Positions 12,688 through 25,369 are shown, counted from the stretch's first letter. The stretch: 64,000 nucleotides of DNA from Lunularia cruciata (GCA_948567375.1 OX419761.1:37610243-37674242), one strand, 5' to 3'. Notes: generated from the sequence alone by a model not told the origin. Numbers and translations: made by a program.

Positions 12688-12856
12688 GTCACCTCTTTGT
12701 TCCTCTAGCCTTGGAGTTTTATGGGGCAATGGACATGGCATTTGACACTTTGGCATTTGGCATTTGTCAAAGAGTGCGTGAAAACTTATCATATTAGACG
12801 CCAAGCGATACTACTCTCACTCTCATACTTTGTAGCATACTTTAGATAACTTTCTA
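12688..12856 (+). mobile_element. LINE 3'-end fragment (5'-truncated, dead)
   Basis: This segment is clearly homologous to 51168-51305 of the larger LINE copy. It shares the stretch coding for the C-terminal end of ORF2 (GGTCACCTCTTTGT, then CCTTGGAGTT and GGACATGGC) through TCATACTTTGTAGCATA. It carries a small internal duplication around TTTGGCATTTGGCATTTG. Only the end of the polyprotein frame is present, as expected for a 5'-truncated non-LTR insertion or a broken copy. Confidence 0.7.
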
Positions 12857-12944
12857 AGACTACTTTTATGCAAACACAAAGGTTCTGGTTATAATGTGGG
12901 AGTTTGTTATAGTCCTATATTTCATAAGCACCTTTGGATCAATA

Positions 12945-13798
12945 CTAATCTGCAAAATATTCTTTGAGATCGAATATAATAGTATTTAACTTCTGCACCC
13001 TCATGCTATTGGGATTGTATTTGACTTTAAGGGAGGAAGACAATGAACAATTTGAAGATGCACCATCTGCCCCACTAAGAGAGTGAGTTCTCCATTTCTT
13101 GCTCCCGTCTGCTCTCATAATCTTTAGCTTCCTCCTCAAAGGGCTCCTTCACTACATGTGTGTTCTTATTTGCCTCATTTGCTTTAACCTTTGGCCTTGC
13201 AAATGTTGCTCTCTTCATTTTCTTGTTATAGCTGATGTTGTTTGAGGCTTCTTCTACCTTTATAAATTTATATGTGCTTGCATATCGGCATCCACTAAGG
13301 TGTACTTCTGGCACATTACCTTTGCCTTTGGCTATGATACAAAACAACTCTTTGTGCAAAAGTGAATGTGGAATTTCTTCATTTCTTCCTTATTAAGAAG
13401 GTTCAATCCCATGTACAAGTGTACTATGAGTGGGTACAGATGTGTTATTTTTCCATCCTCATTCATATCTCTGCACATGGTCCTGGCCAGTCTATAGAAC
13501 ATGTATGCCTAGAACATGTATGCTACGAATCATACATGAAGGGGAAGAAGATCACTTGATTGTTATTGAAGTAAGTTGTCCTCTTCTTCTTGAACGACTT
13601 TATAATAGTTTTGATTATCACTCTTTGTGCGGGGCCCTTGTAGGTGGCCATGGTCCATCCGCTATTTAGTCTTTTGTTTGTTGAAGGAAGCCATCCATAA
13701 CATCTCCAAATTCTTGTTTGGTTGGTGCCATGGATCTCTAGAGTTATGTAGAGAATTGCCTTGGTGTAGAATTCTTTGTGTTGAGGACAATTCTCCAA
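12945..13798 (-). pseudogene. Degenerate minus-strand coding remnant, unknown family
   Basis: Successive minus-strand frames (13798-13523, 13359-13075 and 13139-12945) read as pieces of one hydrophilic protein. It includes basic segments (KKMKRATFARPKVKANEANK) and an acidic segment (EEEAKDYESRREQEMENSLS). The first part (ILYITLEIHGTNQTRIWRCY) looks folded rather than random. Stops and frameshifts separate the pieces. I do not recognise the family. A transposon-derived or captured gene fragment is the likeliest source, related in style to the remnant at 7.3-8.0 kb. Confidence 0.3.
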
Positions 13799-14060
13799 TG
13801 ATTTTTGGTCTAGGAAAAAAATTTCTGTCTCAAATTTCCTATTCTAGGATCCTTGTTCTCTCTAATCTCTTGGATCATTTTGGGATTGCTCAAATCCTAG
13901 TTCCCTAGCAAGGGTGCCAATTTCTTGCTCCGAAGGACATCTGCTCTAGAATGTAGTGCTCACTTGTTTAATCCATATGATCTAAGAATCACCTTACGCT
14001 TGCGCTTGTGTTACCTTGGTGTGCGTACTTTTTCACCCCATCTTACTATGTTGGTTCTCT

Positions 14061-14156
14061 CTTCTCTAAATTAAATCTAAAAGGGATTTCTACTATGAAT
14101 GTTTATGTCTTCTCTAGATTAAATCTAAAAGGCATTTCTACTATGAATGTTCATAA
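14061..14156. repeat. 48-bp tandem duplication
   Basis: Two adjacent 48-bp units (14061-14108 and 14109-14156) share CTTCTCTA.ATTAAATCTAAAAGG and TTTCTACTATGAATGTT with few differences. It is a simple recent duplication in non-coding DNA. Confidence 0.8.
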
Positions 14157-16367
14157 GACTTGACATTGAAGGTGGAAGGAACTATCTTTGTGCTTGTAAC
14201 TTACTTTGATATGTATAAAGTGAAAGATGGCACACTTTAGCCTTGATTTTATGGCCTTTATTCATTCTTGCATTTAATAATTGAATCATGGTTGTGCAAT
14301 CTCAATCCACACATGTGAAGGTTTTGATGGGTGGCAACAGTTCTTGATGGCAGTTACATTTTCCAAGTGGCAGCACATTCAAACCATTGTACTTCCTTTG
14401 GGACTAAGGGTCTTTCAAGACAAAAGTGTCTGGGCCAAAATTTGGCGGTGGAGGTATCCGGGCTGAAGGTTGGCTGCAAAGAAGGTCTTTGGGCTGCACC
14501 CCTTTGGCACATACCATCCTCCAACTCACCCTCTTTGGATTCATCTCTTCTGTGTGCATTTGTGCTCATTCTTCCTGCCCAAGTAGTTGCTTTCCACTCC
14601 AAGCATGAGTGATACCAAACCCCTTTATGTCCTTTACATGTTTGTAATTTGGCATAAACTTAAGAAAAGAACTTAAAGCTAATCAAAAGAAAGTTTTTTT
14701 TATGAACAGGAGGTCAATATAGCCATATTAAGCCTAAATTTTATAGCGACCAAATGGATTTTAAACACAAGTTTATATTATAGAATATCATTATTTTATG
14801 AACAATTACTATATTTATTTTATTTTTATGAAGAAATAGATAAAATAATTAAAAACCTTCCCTGGAATTTCTTTCAAAAATAATAGTTAAGAAATAAATG
14901 AAAATTTCTTAACCTTACTATGAAATCTACTTTAGAAATGACCACAATGGTGAATAAAGAAAAATTTTGGATACAAATAAGTAGTATATATATGCTTTGG
15001 GGAAAATAAAGATAAAGTGCATTAAACTTGACGTGTATGATCATGGAATTGAAGAAAAAAGATTTTGGACAATGGATTTATTAGTTGTGGTGCTATTGGA
15101 ATTTTTTGAAAACTTTGCATGGTAAATTTAGGCAGTGTATGTGTTTATGCAATTCTTTAGATTTTTTCTTTTAGTAGTAATTCAAAAATTCAAGAAGGAA
15201 GGAAGAGCTCCAAGCTTGAGAAATAAGAGTATTCAAATAGCTTAAATTTTTTTGTCTTTTAAGCCTTGAATTCAACTGAGCCACTCACCACTTCTCCCTC
15301 CTCGCGTGAGTGAAGGTAGAAGGTAGTTTAGAGTGAAGGCAAACAAAAACCTTGAGAATAAGAGCAAAATCGAATTAGGGTGTAAGTGAATAAAGAGTTA
15401 ATGAAGAAAGAAAGAAGTGTTAAGTGACTATTGAATTTTTTTTGAATAAAATGGTAAAATTTGAGTGAAACCAATGATATTTGAGCTTAAAACTTCCTTC
15501 CCATTAACTTGTACTTCTAAGAACAGGTTACCTTGGCAACTTTGCAATTTTGAGCACAAAAGAATATGAGAATGGTGAAGGTGGTGGACAAACCATCATG
15601 CATGGAATGTAACTTATGGCAAATCAAAAGCGTTCACTTTGTATTTATCAAGAGTAAGATGGAGTTGGAAACCCAAATTTCTCAAGTGATGCATGTCTTC
15701 AAGACATCAATCTCCAGTGACAAAATTTCAATTCAATCTCCTGTGCAAACTTCAGTTCAATCTCAGGTGATAGAACTTCAATTTTAAGTTCTATTACCTT
15801 GTCCCGTGCATCATGAACATAAGAAGAGAAGGCATCTTCCGGATTATTGGGAGAGAACCAGGAGTCATGAAAAATATCATTCTTAATTTTTATAGATATA
15901 TTCTCCCTTAAGTGCTTGTAATAAGCACAGTAATGACATAGTCCTTGGAAGGTACCGTTCTACAAAGAAAAGAGAGGGGATTTAAATTTAGACTTTCATT
16001 GCTTCCTTATGGAATTTCTTGGTCACCACTTGAGCACATAGTTTACTACTACTTGTCACCATTATTGAAGGTGATTTTCAATGAAAAATTTATGAGTAAA
16101 TCATGATCACTTTTGTTTTGGATATCCAAGTCCAAATCAACGATGTCCCAAGTAAGTTAAGTACATTGTAGATGATCATTTTGGGATTGTATTTTGGTTG
16201 GCTAACTACTCTAAGATCCAACAGGTCACTCTATTCATAATGTTTCATCTTGTGTACTTGCTAGTGTAAGCTATCTAGCAAGGCCCTCATCCTAGATGAT
16301 ATATGATATGAGTCGTAGAGTCGTAGAGTAGAGTCTCCTTACATTGGTGGAGTTTCATTCAACAAAT
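14157..16367. other. Unassigned AT-rich flank left of the nested elements
   Basis: Short frames at 14281-14612 have no recognisable domain. 14.65-15.5 kb is strongly AT-rich. No gene or element boundary is supported up to the terminal repeat that begins at 16368. Confidence 0.45.
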
Positions 16368-16982
16368 TATCATGCATATATATATTGCTACACAACATAC
16401 ATCTTTGTCCACATCATACACTATATAAGCACAACTCACACATAAGTTATACATGGACTCTAAACAATCACAATAATCAATTTGTTCACACAACTCAAAT
16501 CACACTCAATCAAATTAGTACTTGACTTTTCATTCAATAATCTGCCAACAATTAGGCATTAATTATAGTCAAACCACACCCACTCTAGCTAAGAGAATCT
16601 AGGTGATGCTCGCTGGCCTTTGTCCACCATAGCCAAGAACTCGAAGGCTCAATGTCAGAGAAGTGAGCTCTTTGGAACTGCACTTCAAAAGTATACCCCT
16701 TGGTCTCTAACCCTAACGGTCCTCCTAATAGCACATCCAACAATGTGAATGGTGCAAGTGATGGTAGGCCCTACCATATAGTCAGTACTCCAAACACAAA
16801 CTCTAACCATCAACAAGTAGTCTATGAGTAACTACTAACATACTCCTGACTACCAACACTACTACTCCAAAGTCCAAGCAATCTAGGTACAATGCTACAA
16901 ATGGCATGACAATTGTCATGCGTGTATACATTGCTACACAACATCCCATACTATAGAAGCACAACTCACATATAAGTCATAC

Positions 16983-18874
16983 ATGGCTTGTTGTGATACC
17001 CATATTTTTCATTTTGGATGAGTTTTAAAGAAGAAGCACATTATTGAAACCAAATTGAACTCCAATGGAGAAGAAATGATGAGAAGCTTGTATTTTGATT
17101 CAACCCAAAGAAGTCACCTTTGTGTTAGAGGAAGAAGGACTTAGATTGGATTAGACCTGAAGAAGCTTACTTTGTGTCAAAGGAAGAAGGACTTGGATCA
17201 GACCCGAAGGAGGGCAGACCCAAAGGAGGAATCAAAGTTGCAGGTCAGGATTCTTGCAAGGGCTGTATCTCATTGAAGAAATTTCTAAATCATACATGCC
17301 ATGTTTTGTTGGAAGTGTCTTGTTCAGGCTTTCCATTGCCACCAAAATTGCAAAGTTTGGAGGTCTATAAGAAAACTTACAAGCATTTGAAGTTTCGGGA
17401 GTACATGTATCAAGTAGTTGAGTGTCTTCGGGTTCACCGTACTTTGGGTCTATGTTCTTCGGGTCTCTACAACTTTGGGTTAGAAGCTTCTTTGCCTTAG
17501 GACAAAGGTGACCAGATCTGAGGGAGTCAGACCTTGGAAAGCAGTGAAGGTGACTTCGAGGGTCTTGCTAGAGGCATAAGAGGAAGTTAGAGTAGGGAAA
17601 GAAGATATTTAGGATACCCATGACTTCAATTTCAGTTTTGATTGAAGATAGTATAAATCTAGAAGAAATAGTAGTAGTGAATGAATCCAAAGTGCAAGGT
17701 CAGACAGTAAGTGTTTTCATGTCAGTTACATGAGCAATTAGTGGAAAGTGGGTTACAAATTGAAGGCGTAGATAACATACCTATGCTTTCAATTAAAATT
17801 CTTGATGAGGATATAGTAGGATTAGCAAAAGAATTGATAGTAGTTAGACCTAAAGTAAGAGAAGTAGGAGTGCAAGTGTCTTTGGATTTGACACTTGACA
17901 CTTTAGAGAAGAGTGGGTCGGAAGATAAAAAGTTAGAAAGGTTACCCATGACCTCAATTGTAATTCATAGTGAGGAAGTAGTAGAAATAGTGAAGGATTC
18001 GGTAGTTGAAGATAGACCAAAAGAAGGGAAAATACTCAAAGGATCATCGGTTTTGGAAGCCAAAGTCAAAGTTGACATTGGATTGGAGTAGAAACAGATT
18101 GAGATATGAAGAGGCAGATATGAAGAGATGCATTGTAATTTTGGATCTATAGGTTTATTGAGTTGTTTTAGAATGGTATAGTTGTTAGCAATTGCCGATT
18201 GCTCTACTATTTAAAGAAGGCATTTGTAGTTAAATGTTGTTCAATGCCCATAATTTTGAGAATAGATAAAGCAAAGTGCTGATTTCAGTGCTCGTTGCTT
18301 GAGCTTAAATCCAAGTATCAACTTTATGTTTGTGAGTGTTGAGAGAATTATGAAGTGAAATTCAATGTGTTTGTTGGATGTTGGATTCCACAACCTTGAT
18401 CTTCATTCTATGTGTTTTATCCTTAGTGAAGTGCAATTGGAACAATGCCTTGACATATCTGAAAGGAATTGTAGTGTTGGTAGTATTTTGCATTTGTGAG
18501 TGCAGTGCTTAGTTGATGTGAAACAATTTTGATTGAGGAAGTTGTGCCTTTAGTGGAGGAGTGGAACACAATTCTGAGGCAAAGTTGTTTTGCAGTGAAG
18601 TGATGTTTTTGAGAGAGACTGAATCATCACAATCAAGATTGTTTGGAAAGATTTGAAAGATTTGTGATTATGAGTGACAAATTGTTGTGACAAGACTATG
18701 AGTCAGTGCTTGTTACTCTCTTCTAGGTGTGGTTTGTACCCAAGAGACTAAAGAAGAAATCAAGAAGAACCACATTTGTGACATTTGACTTTGCATTTGA
18801 CCAATTCTGAATAGTATCTCTACGGGAACAAACTTTACTTACTCGATTACCACAAAAGTGATATTTGCCAAGTT
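16983..18874 (+). mobile_element. 1.9-kb insertion in B1, putative solo LTR
   Basis: This 1,892-bp segment splits repeat B1 and is flanked by GTCATAC at 16976-16982 and 18875-18881, a likely target-site duplication. Near its left end is TGTTGTGATACCC, a common plant LTR opening. A TATA-like CTATTTAAAGAAGG lies at about 18207, followed by a Gly- and Ala-poor non-coding stretch and an AATAGATAAAG signal-like site. That layout fits a long solo LTR. It carries an internal pair of diverged repeats (17090-17150 against 17160-17215) and two unknown plus-strand frames, 17174-17500 and 17711-18091. The second is Val/Glu/Lys-rich and 126 codons long. A non-autonomous element of another kind is possible. 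Confidence 0.5.
17711..18091 (+). CDS. Unrecognised 126-codon ORF inside the 1.9-kb insert
   Basis: An open frame rich in Val, Glu, Lys, Leu and Asp with repeated phrases of the type (P)M-S-I and V-V/E (NIPMLSIKILDED; RLPMTSIVIHSEEVVEIVKD). This hints at an internal repeat of about 80 residues. No signal peptide, membrane segment or known domain is visible. It might be a real peptide of the element or a chance frame in purine-rich DNA. Confidence 0.25.
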   Translation: MFSCQLHEQLVESGLQIEGVDNIPMLSIKILDEDIVGLAKELIVVRPKVREVGVQVSLDLTLDTLEKSGSEDKKLERLPMTSIVIHSEEVVEIVKDSVVEDRPKEGKILKGSSVLEAKVKVDIGLE

Positions 18875-19071
18875 GTCATACTTGTAAAGTGCCACAATCG
18901 CCCTGCTAGCTGAAAATTAGGTCTCTCTAACTCCAAATAGCCATTTACTCCAAGTATATGGTATACCCTATGTTGGGCAAAGGATCAAGAGGTTGGGTGC
19001 TATTGAGCCCCATCGTTAGTCACTTGTCTACATCTATACCATGTAGATGATGAACTAGCTATAGGTCAGGT

Positions 19072-19206
19072 ACATTTAGGACATAACCATTGTCTCTAAA
19101 GAACCACCATGAGAGGAAGAGTCATACATGCCATATGCCATCCTCTCAAAAAACTATCACACACTAACATAGTAGCAACTCCACTAGAAGAGCCGCATAA
19201 CATACA
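19072..19206 (-). pseudogene. Copy 1 PHD finger downstream of integrase
   Basis: The minus-strand reading is CMLCGSSSGVATMLVCDS, then RGWHMACMTLPL and, after an in-frame stop, QWLCPKC. This is a C4HC3 PHD zinc finger: CxxC, Cys with the fourth Cys position changed to Phe, His-x2-Cys, the conserved Trp two residues before Cys-x2-Cys, and the typical WH and PPL-like positions. PHD fingers bind histone tails. Here it sits where chromoviral integrases carry a chromodomain, so a role in choosing insertion sites is inferred. A spacer with DEV and DGTMDPS segments separates it from integrase. Confidence 0.8.
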
Positions 19207-19498
19207 CTGCAAGCCTACACTTATAAGTGCCAAGCTTGGATCCATAGTACCATCAATATTTGTGAGGTGGCATGGCGCACAATTGCGCACATGATCCTTC
19301 TAAATAACACCATCATATCTTTTTAACACAAGGATTCAAGATGGCAAAACCTCACATACTCTCAAGATAGTGCGGCCCATAGAAACATCAAGTGTTGTTG
19401 GTACTATTTGCTATAAATATACATAATTACCTAGATGAAATCAATGGATTGAGGGTCTGTAATCTCCTCCTCAAATGGTAGCATAGCATAAGGTATCC

Positions 19499-20400
19499 CT
19501 ATGCCAAGTTCTCAAAGGCCATCGGCATTACTCCCCAAAAGATCTTTGCATGTTGAGAATATGCGCTCATCCATACATCTCGATCATCCAAGTCCAACAC
19601 TAGAGTAGCATCTTTATGAATGGTTGTAGTAAATCTAGATCTCGTCCATATAGTAGAAGGTAAGGAGAGAAGGATTTTAAGGAGGCTTGCCGACTGAATC
19701 GATAGCCCATGGACAACCAAGGTAACTAGAGATCCCAATCTCCCAAGTGACCTCTCTACAAAATATAATTCTGCAATCCTCTCTTCACCATTTGAACTAC
19801 TCCCTATGCTAAGCCATCTACCTTATGGTGATCTTGGGAGGTAGTATGATGATCAATCAAAGCCTTGTCACACAAGACCTAAAACTCCCCCAAGAACTTT
19901 GTACCTTGATCAATCAAAACCTCAATTGGTGCACCAAAGTGATTGAGAACTGATCCAAGAATGAGTAAGCCATCCCTTCACTAGACTTGTCAGGAAGTGC
20001 CACCAACTCAATCCATTTGGAGAAGTGCTCCACCATCACCAAAACGTACCAATTATATTTCATAATCAATAATAAAGGTCCAATGAAGTCCAAAATTCAA
20101 TGTGAAGTCAAGTCCATGATAGGTAATGGGTGTAACTATGGTGTAGGAGTATTAAATGATGCTCTAACTTGGTCACAAACCACACATCTAGCAACAAACT
20201 GCTATACATTGGTCTACATACGACGCCACAAATAATGACTCTAGAGTAAGCTATATGTACGCTTTACTCCAAAATGTCCTAGCTCATCATGAGCATGACA
20301 GACCAACTATGGTCTCTAAGATAGAAGTGGTACTACTCGCACTCCACCATCCTCTCATACATAAAAAAGGTATCTGCTCTCCAATTTGAACAATCTAGCT
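19499..20400 (-). pseudogene. Copy 1 integrase, decayed
   Basis: Minus-strand frames align with the integrase of copy 2, including the FSKWIELV-like block near 19987-20040 and the C-terminal stretch at 19738-19499. Multiple stops and frameshifts are present. The order after RNase H is that of Ty3/gypsy rather than Ty1/copia. Confidence 0.7.
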
Positions 20401-20675
20401 CACTAAAGAACAAGGTTTCTCTCCTTGGCTCCAAATGTGCCACCCACAACACCAATCCAAAGATAGTACATCACTAAGATATCATCATCAATGTCTTGCT
20501 GAATTGTCCCACTATCTCCACTCTTTGGATCTATGACCCCAATAACTCCTCTTGAATGCATTGAGAGAGATACCACCAAAGCTTCAAAAAATATATGAAG
20601 AAAGGCAGATGCATGCCAACCTAACACCATCTCCTCATTTGTCTCACCATGCCAACATGCTCCAATCTGATCTTT

Positions 20676-20861
20676 CTAGTTGGGACATGGGTTTCTACTC
20701 AACCCATTTGCATCACAGATCACCACACTAGGTATGTGAATAACCATGAAATCATACTCTTGTAAAATCAGAGCCCATTGTGCAAGTTTCCTTGAAAGCT
20801 TGTCCGACTCAATCAACCACTTTAGTGGCTGATGATCAATGATGAGTAAAGGGGTTACCAA
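20676..20861 (-). pseudogene. Copy 1 RNase H C-terminal part
   Basis: Contains the conserved DHQPLKWLIESDKLSRKLAQ segment and a NGLSRNPCP end typical of Ty3/gypsy RNase H and the tether that follows. Upstream parts of RNase H are broken. The domain would remove RNA from the RNA/DNA hybrid. Confidence 0.75.
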
Positions 20862-21283
20862 ATAGGTAACATCAGAAATGTACTATTGCTCATATTGCTA
20901 CCAAGCACTCTCCTTCATATGAAATATAATTTGCCTCCACCAAATTGTTGAAGCAACTAGTAACTAACTAATTGGCCACCACAAACTCCTTCTCCTCATC
21001 ATCATGTTGGGTGAGCATTGCTCCAAGCCCCAACATACTCCAATTAGTGTGAAGCAGATTTCAAAAGCTCCTTGAGCTCTACAAAAGCTCTCTCCTACTC
21101 ATCTCCCCAACACCACTCTTGTGTAAGCTTGGTCAGCTTTGTCAAGGCCTTGGCAATGGCACTAAAACCTCAAACATAATGGCAATAAAATTTCACCAAC
21201 CCAAGGAACGCTCATACTCTGCTCACACCCGTAGGCCAAGGAATATGTGCAATAGCCTCCACCTTGGTTTGCTAAACACCAAG

Positions 21284-21846
21284 TCATCCAAGGTAGATAG
21301 TGTGAACCAAATATTCAATCTGCTCATGGAAGAACCTACACTTCCTAGGATGTAATTTGAGTCCATGAGATCTCAACCTCTCAAACACTTCCAAAAAATG
21401 CCTCTCATGCTCCTCCATAGTAGTGCTATAGACCAAAATGTCATCAATATAGCACCAAGCAAAATCCAATCCAATTAAGATTTGATCTATGACCCTATGG
21501 AACTCAATATGAGCATTTTTTAACCCAAATGGTAAGAATCTCCATTGATATAACACATCCTTGTTGTGAAGATCAATAGCCCAAAATGCTATCTTGTACT
21601 TATCCTCCTCCTTGATTGACAATTGATGATATCTCATTCAAACATCCAAAGTACTGAAGACCTTTGCATACCAATCACATCAAGGATCTCCTTTGATATA
21701 GGCATGGCATACCGATCAATGCTAGTATGTTGGTTGATAGGACAATAATCTCCATACATCCACCTATCAATGTAATTGGTATGCATATCTTTCTTGGTTG
21801 GCATCACTATAGCTGATGCATGCTTTCCATGTGAAATCTTTACCAA
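21284..21846 (-). pseudogene. Copy 1 reverse transcriptase
   Basis: Two frames, 21846-21634 and 21637-21284, carry the palm subdomain. They include GDYCPINQHTSIDRYAMP, YHQLSIKEEDKYKIAFW, QWRFLPFGLKNA and the catalytic box YIDDILVYS (YIDD at 21451-21440), then HGLKLHPRKCRFF. A stop replaces the Arg of the LDLR-YHQ segment (CGA to TGA). The active-site aspartates are intact, but the protein is not. Confidence 0.85.
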
Positions 21847-21899
21847 ACCAGCATCAAAAAGATCTCTACTCCAATTTTGAATTAGTGCTCTCTTTATGT

Positions 21900-23785
21900 C
21901 ACTTTATCGATAGGGATGTCAAAAAATTGGTGTCTTGCTAGTCAACTCCATCCAAATACTAGGTCCATATAGAGCACCCCAAATCCTTCATATTGAAGGC
22001 AAAACAACTTGTGTAGCTCCTTAAGAATCTCCAACCCTCCATCTTTCCTCTTCTATAATCTTGGGTCCAAGAGCTAACTCCCAAGTATCCTTTGTAACTA
22101 TTGTAAGAGTGGAAGACATACTAACTGACTACTACATTGGGCCCTTGGAAGCAATAGTATCATGCTACCAACCACTAAATGTCCCAACCTCAATGTGAAA
22201 AACTCCCTCCACTATGCCTACAAGCTCCATACGTCCTCTAGCTGCATCCCAAGTAGACTAAGAGAGTAATCCAAGTAGACCATGCTTACTTGGATGGACT
22301 CCAAGTAGACCACTCTCCTTAGTAGCCACTAGTTGTGTCCCAAGTGCACATATCCACTTGGTCCATCTCTCCCAACATGTGCTTGAATTGTCTTGATAGG
22401 CATAAACCTCACAACTGTTCAAGTGGTGATGCCTATCAAGTGCATCCTATGCTGCTCTGTTAAGCTAAGGCTCACAATCCAAGTTAAATAGTTTAGGTCT
22501 ATATCCTGATTTTAACACTTGATGCTTGGATGCCTCTAATCCTTTTGGAACAATGATAATATTGGTGCAAAAACCCATTGCCCGCTCTCTGTCATTGGCA
22601 TTGGGCTCCACCAACTATTGTAATTGTGAGTCCATATTGGCATGGGAGCTTAGGAAACTCATAAGTGTAGGAAAAGCAACTCAGGGCTATCTAACTAGGT
22701 TCCCCACTACAATAGGTGACCTTTTAGCCACTACCACCGTCTAAGACTGACGCCCAACATCCAAGATGTCATCAACAATGATGTGGTCTAGTCATTAAAT
22801 TCTATCATAAGCACATTGTAAAACCTCTCTAGGCAAGAGGTTTGTCCACCAAAGATAAAGACAATGAGCCTATGATCTCACTCTAGTTACATCTAACAAC
22901 ATAGTAGGTCCTATCCAAGAATGTACTTGATGTGTACTCACCACCACTTGGGTGCAAGAATCACCCATCAAAGGGATGTTTTCCAAAATTTAAGCTGGAG
23001 AAACATATTGATGAACCTAGAGATGTTGTAGTATCTATAACATCTCCCAAAACACACAAGAATGGGGATCCTAAAGACCCAGACCAATTTTCATGCATGT
23101 ATATCCTTGTCATGGCCATCCAAAAATCACCAAATGAATGAGACCATGTCTTTCCAAATTTTGCGCCTCCAATAAGGAAATGTTTGTTTGTAGGATCTTT
23201 TAGTAACCCTTGATTGTTGACATCAATAATAACTCAAGATACCAATAGGCCAAGTTGCCATATGATGTAGAGAGACTTTCCAAGTAGTTTCATCTCTCTC
23301 TACTTCAAGACCTCTATACTCATATACTTGCATGTAGTACCGCAATTAGTCTAGTACTAATCCTACCAAATAACTCCAACAAATATACTCCCTCTACTAG
23401 ATATTGCCAAGTAATGAATTTGGTATCTATAGGTGTCAAGGTAATCAACTCTAGAGGCTCATCCTCACACTGGTCTCTTGGTAGTACAAAGGCTCCACTC
23501 CAAGCCTACTACACCAATTGATCTACATATTGCTATAATGCTACATAATGCCTCCTCTAAACTCCACATTAGAACATCCAAGGTGGATAGAACAATCCCA
23601 CTTGTACTCTAAATCTGAGTGATCTCCTTTGGTAAAAGAGTATCTTGTGGATGAGCATTCTCCTCTAATAAATCACCAGACCAAGTAACAAAACCACTAA
23701 AAGCTAAAATTGATGTTGCCATGGTCTCGGACAATAGTGAGCCAAGATTGCCACTATTAAAGCATATTGGTAGGCAACATACTCA
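21900..23785 (-). pseudogene. Copy 1 protease-RT connecting region, decayed
   Basis: Between protease and RT the minus strand aligns in patches with copy 2 at 29.9-31.6 kb, for example the block near 22.2-22.4 kb with copy 2 at 31.25-31.45 kb. The frame is shattered and no domain is recognised. Confidence 0.5.
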
Positions 23786-24468
23786 TCACTCACCTGAAAA
23801 CCAACCTGGTCTATAGGGGATTGTCTCCTCCCAATAGTCAATATTGAAACCCATGGTGTATAACACCGCTCTGCCAACTAACACATCATATGACTCAACT
23901 ATTGTCACAATGACCTGAGCTCTCACCACAGAGCTATCAATTAGATGATTGGGTTGAATTTGAACAACAAGCTCTCCACATGTGACATATTGTGTAGAAC
24001 CACCACCTAGAGATATTTGGATCTGAAGTGGACACCTCTCCACATCAATCTTCAATAACTCTAGACCAACAACTACAACCTTCTCCAACATAAGAGGCTA
24101 TACACTAGAGTCTAGTAAGACCCTTTGTGGTGTATAGAACTTCCTTGAAGGTCCCACCAAACAAAAAAATCCCCCTTTGGTTATTCAATAGGAAAACTCT
24201 AGGTGTAAATTGCGCTCGCTCAAAGATTAGTCTAGTTGGTAACTCCACCAATCTACCCGCTATTGCTTGCCATAAACCATTGGTCATTCAACAGATCCCA
24301 TGCTCCTCAACCAATTCATTTCCACTATCAACCACCTCTGCTCTAGTAGGAACCACATCATCCATACTCTCACAAAGTATGGTAGCCAACTTTAACATTA
24401 GGGCTAGATCAACTCCCAAGGTAAACATGTCATTGGCTGAGAATAATAGAAAGTGCATAATCAACTAA
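23786..24468 (-). pseudogene. Copy 1 retroviral-type aspartic protease region
   Basis: The minus-strand frames align with the protease region of copy 2. The active-site segment reads LLDSSV then PLMLEK across an in-frame TAG, so the catalytic Asp-Ser survives. Downstream, SYDVLVGRAVLYTMGFNIDY is the conserved strand and flap end of this family. The enzyme would process the gag-pol polyprotein. Confidence 0.65.
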
Positions 24469-25039
24469 GCGGCCCTCAACATTGTGCTAAACTTAGTCTA
24501 TATAGTGGTAGATGGCCGACTAGTAGGTAGTCCATCAGACATCCCATCACCACCTACCACACCTACACTAGGACATCTAAGAGCCATGGATGTCATATAT
24601 AGCGCCTCAAAGAGTGTAAAAGATTGGGGAAGTCTGATCTTGTCTACCATCCTCTCTTCTTTGTAGGTTCAACTCCACAAATGCTCCTCTAGCCTTTGGA
24701 GCACATACTACACTCCTAGTCACTACGGTAGATGCATCCACCTATGTTGCTCCGCACATGAAGTCTAAGATGTCTCTATCACCCGCATATGAAGTGGAAG
24801 CCTCAACATCCGAATCTTATCTCCTTTGAGCTATGGCCATGCTAACCAATCTCTGCTCTAACTGCTCAATCCGAGTAGCAATGGCTGTATCAAAAGTAAG
24901 GGTAGGTATTGCACCCTACTAGGTGTGGATCCTCTACCACCACCTCTATCACCTTGTCCTCCATGACTTGGAGCTCCTCTACCACCTACCATAGCAACTG
25001 TACCACTCTGTAACTCCAAGTGTAGGTCAAAGCATTGGT

Positions 25040-25166
25040 CATTGGTGTGACCAAATCTATGGTAATGCTCATATTGTCTTTGTATGGGCTGTAGTGCACC
25101 AGAGGTATCAAGTTTTCTGCCCTAAGTGCACTCTCTCTTGTGGTGAGGTCCACCACAAGTCCAATA
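25040..25166 (-). pseudogene. Copy 1 nucleocapsid zinc knuckles, mutated
   Basis: Two CCHC knuckles follow gag, in the same positions as in copy 2. In knuckle 1 (25166-25128) the first Cys is Tyr (YWTCGGPHHKREC). In knuckle 2 two Cys are Tyr (YEHYHRFGHTNDQC). Each replacement is a TGT-to-TAT change, the expected result of deamination on the other strand. Zinc and RNA binding would be lost. Confidence 0.7.
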
Positions 25167-25369
25167 AGCAACACCAACACTCATTGGTTGCTGTTGACCC
25201 AAAAAATGAAGGTAAGGGTCTAGTTACACTAGGCTCTCCACTTGCTCCATAGGATCTAGGTTGTCCACCATGTCTTTGGAATCCAACATGGCATGGTGCA
25301 CTCTACTACACTATGGAAGAAGTAACAACTATGGATGAGGTCTCCCTACAAGTTTAGATGTCACGACTT

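Larger units (their letters stand above)
16368..18898 (-). repeat. Copy 1 3' repeats B1-A2-B2, with B1 interrupted
   Basis: Element order is B1 (18898-18875, resuming at 16982-16914), two bases (AT), A2 (16911 to about 16477) and B2 (about 16476-16368). B1 and B2 share the block running from TTGTGG or TTGTGA through TATGACTTATGTGTGAG-like sequence to GTAGCAATRTATA and GCATGA. B1 ends GACA and A2 starts TGTC, giving the palindrome GACAATTGTC at the join. Confidence 0.8.
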
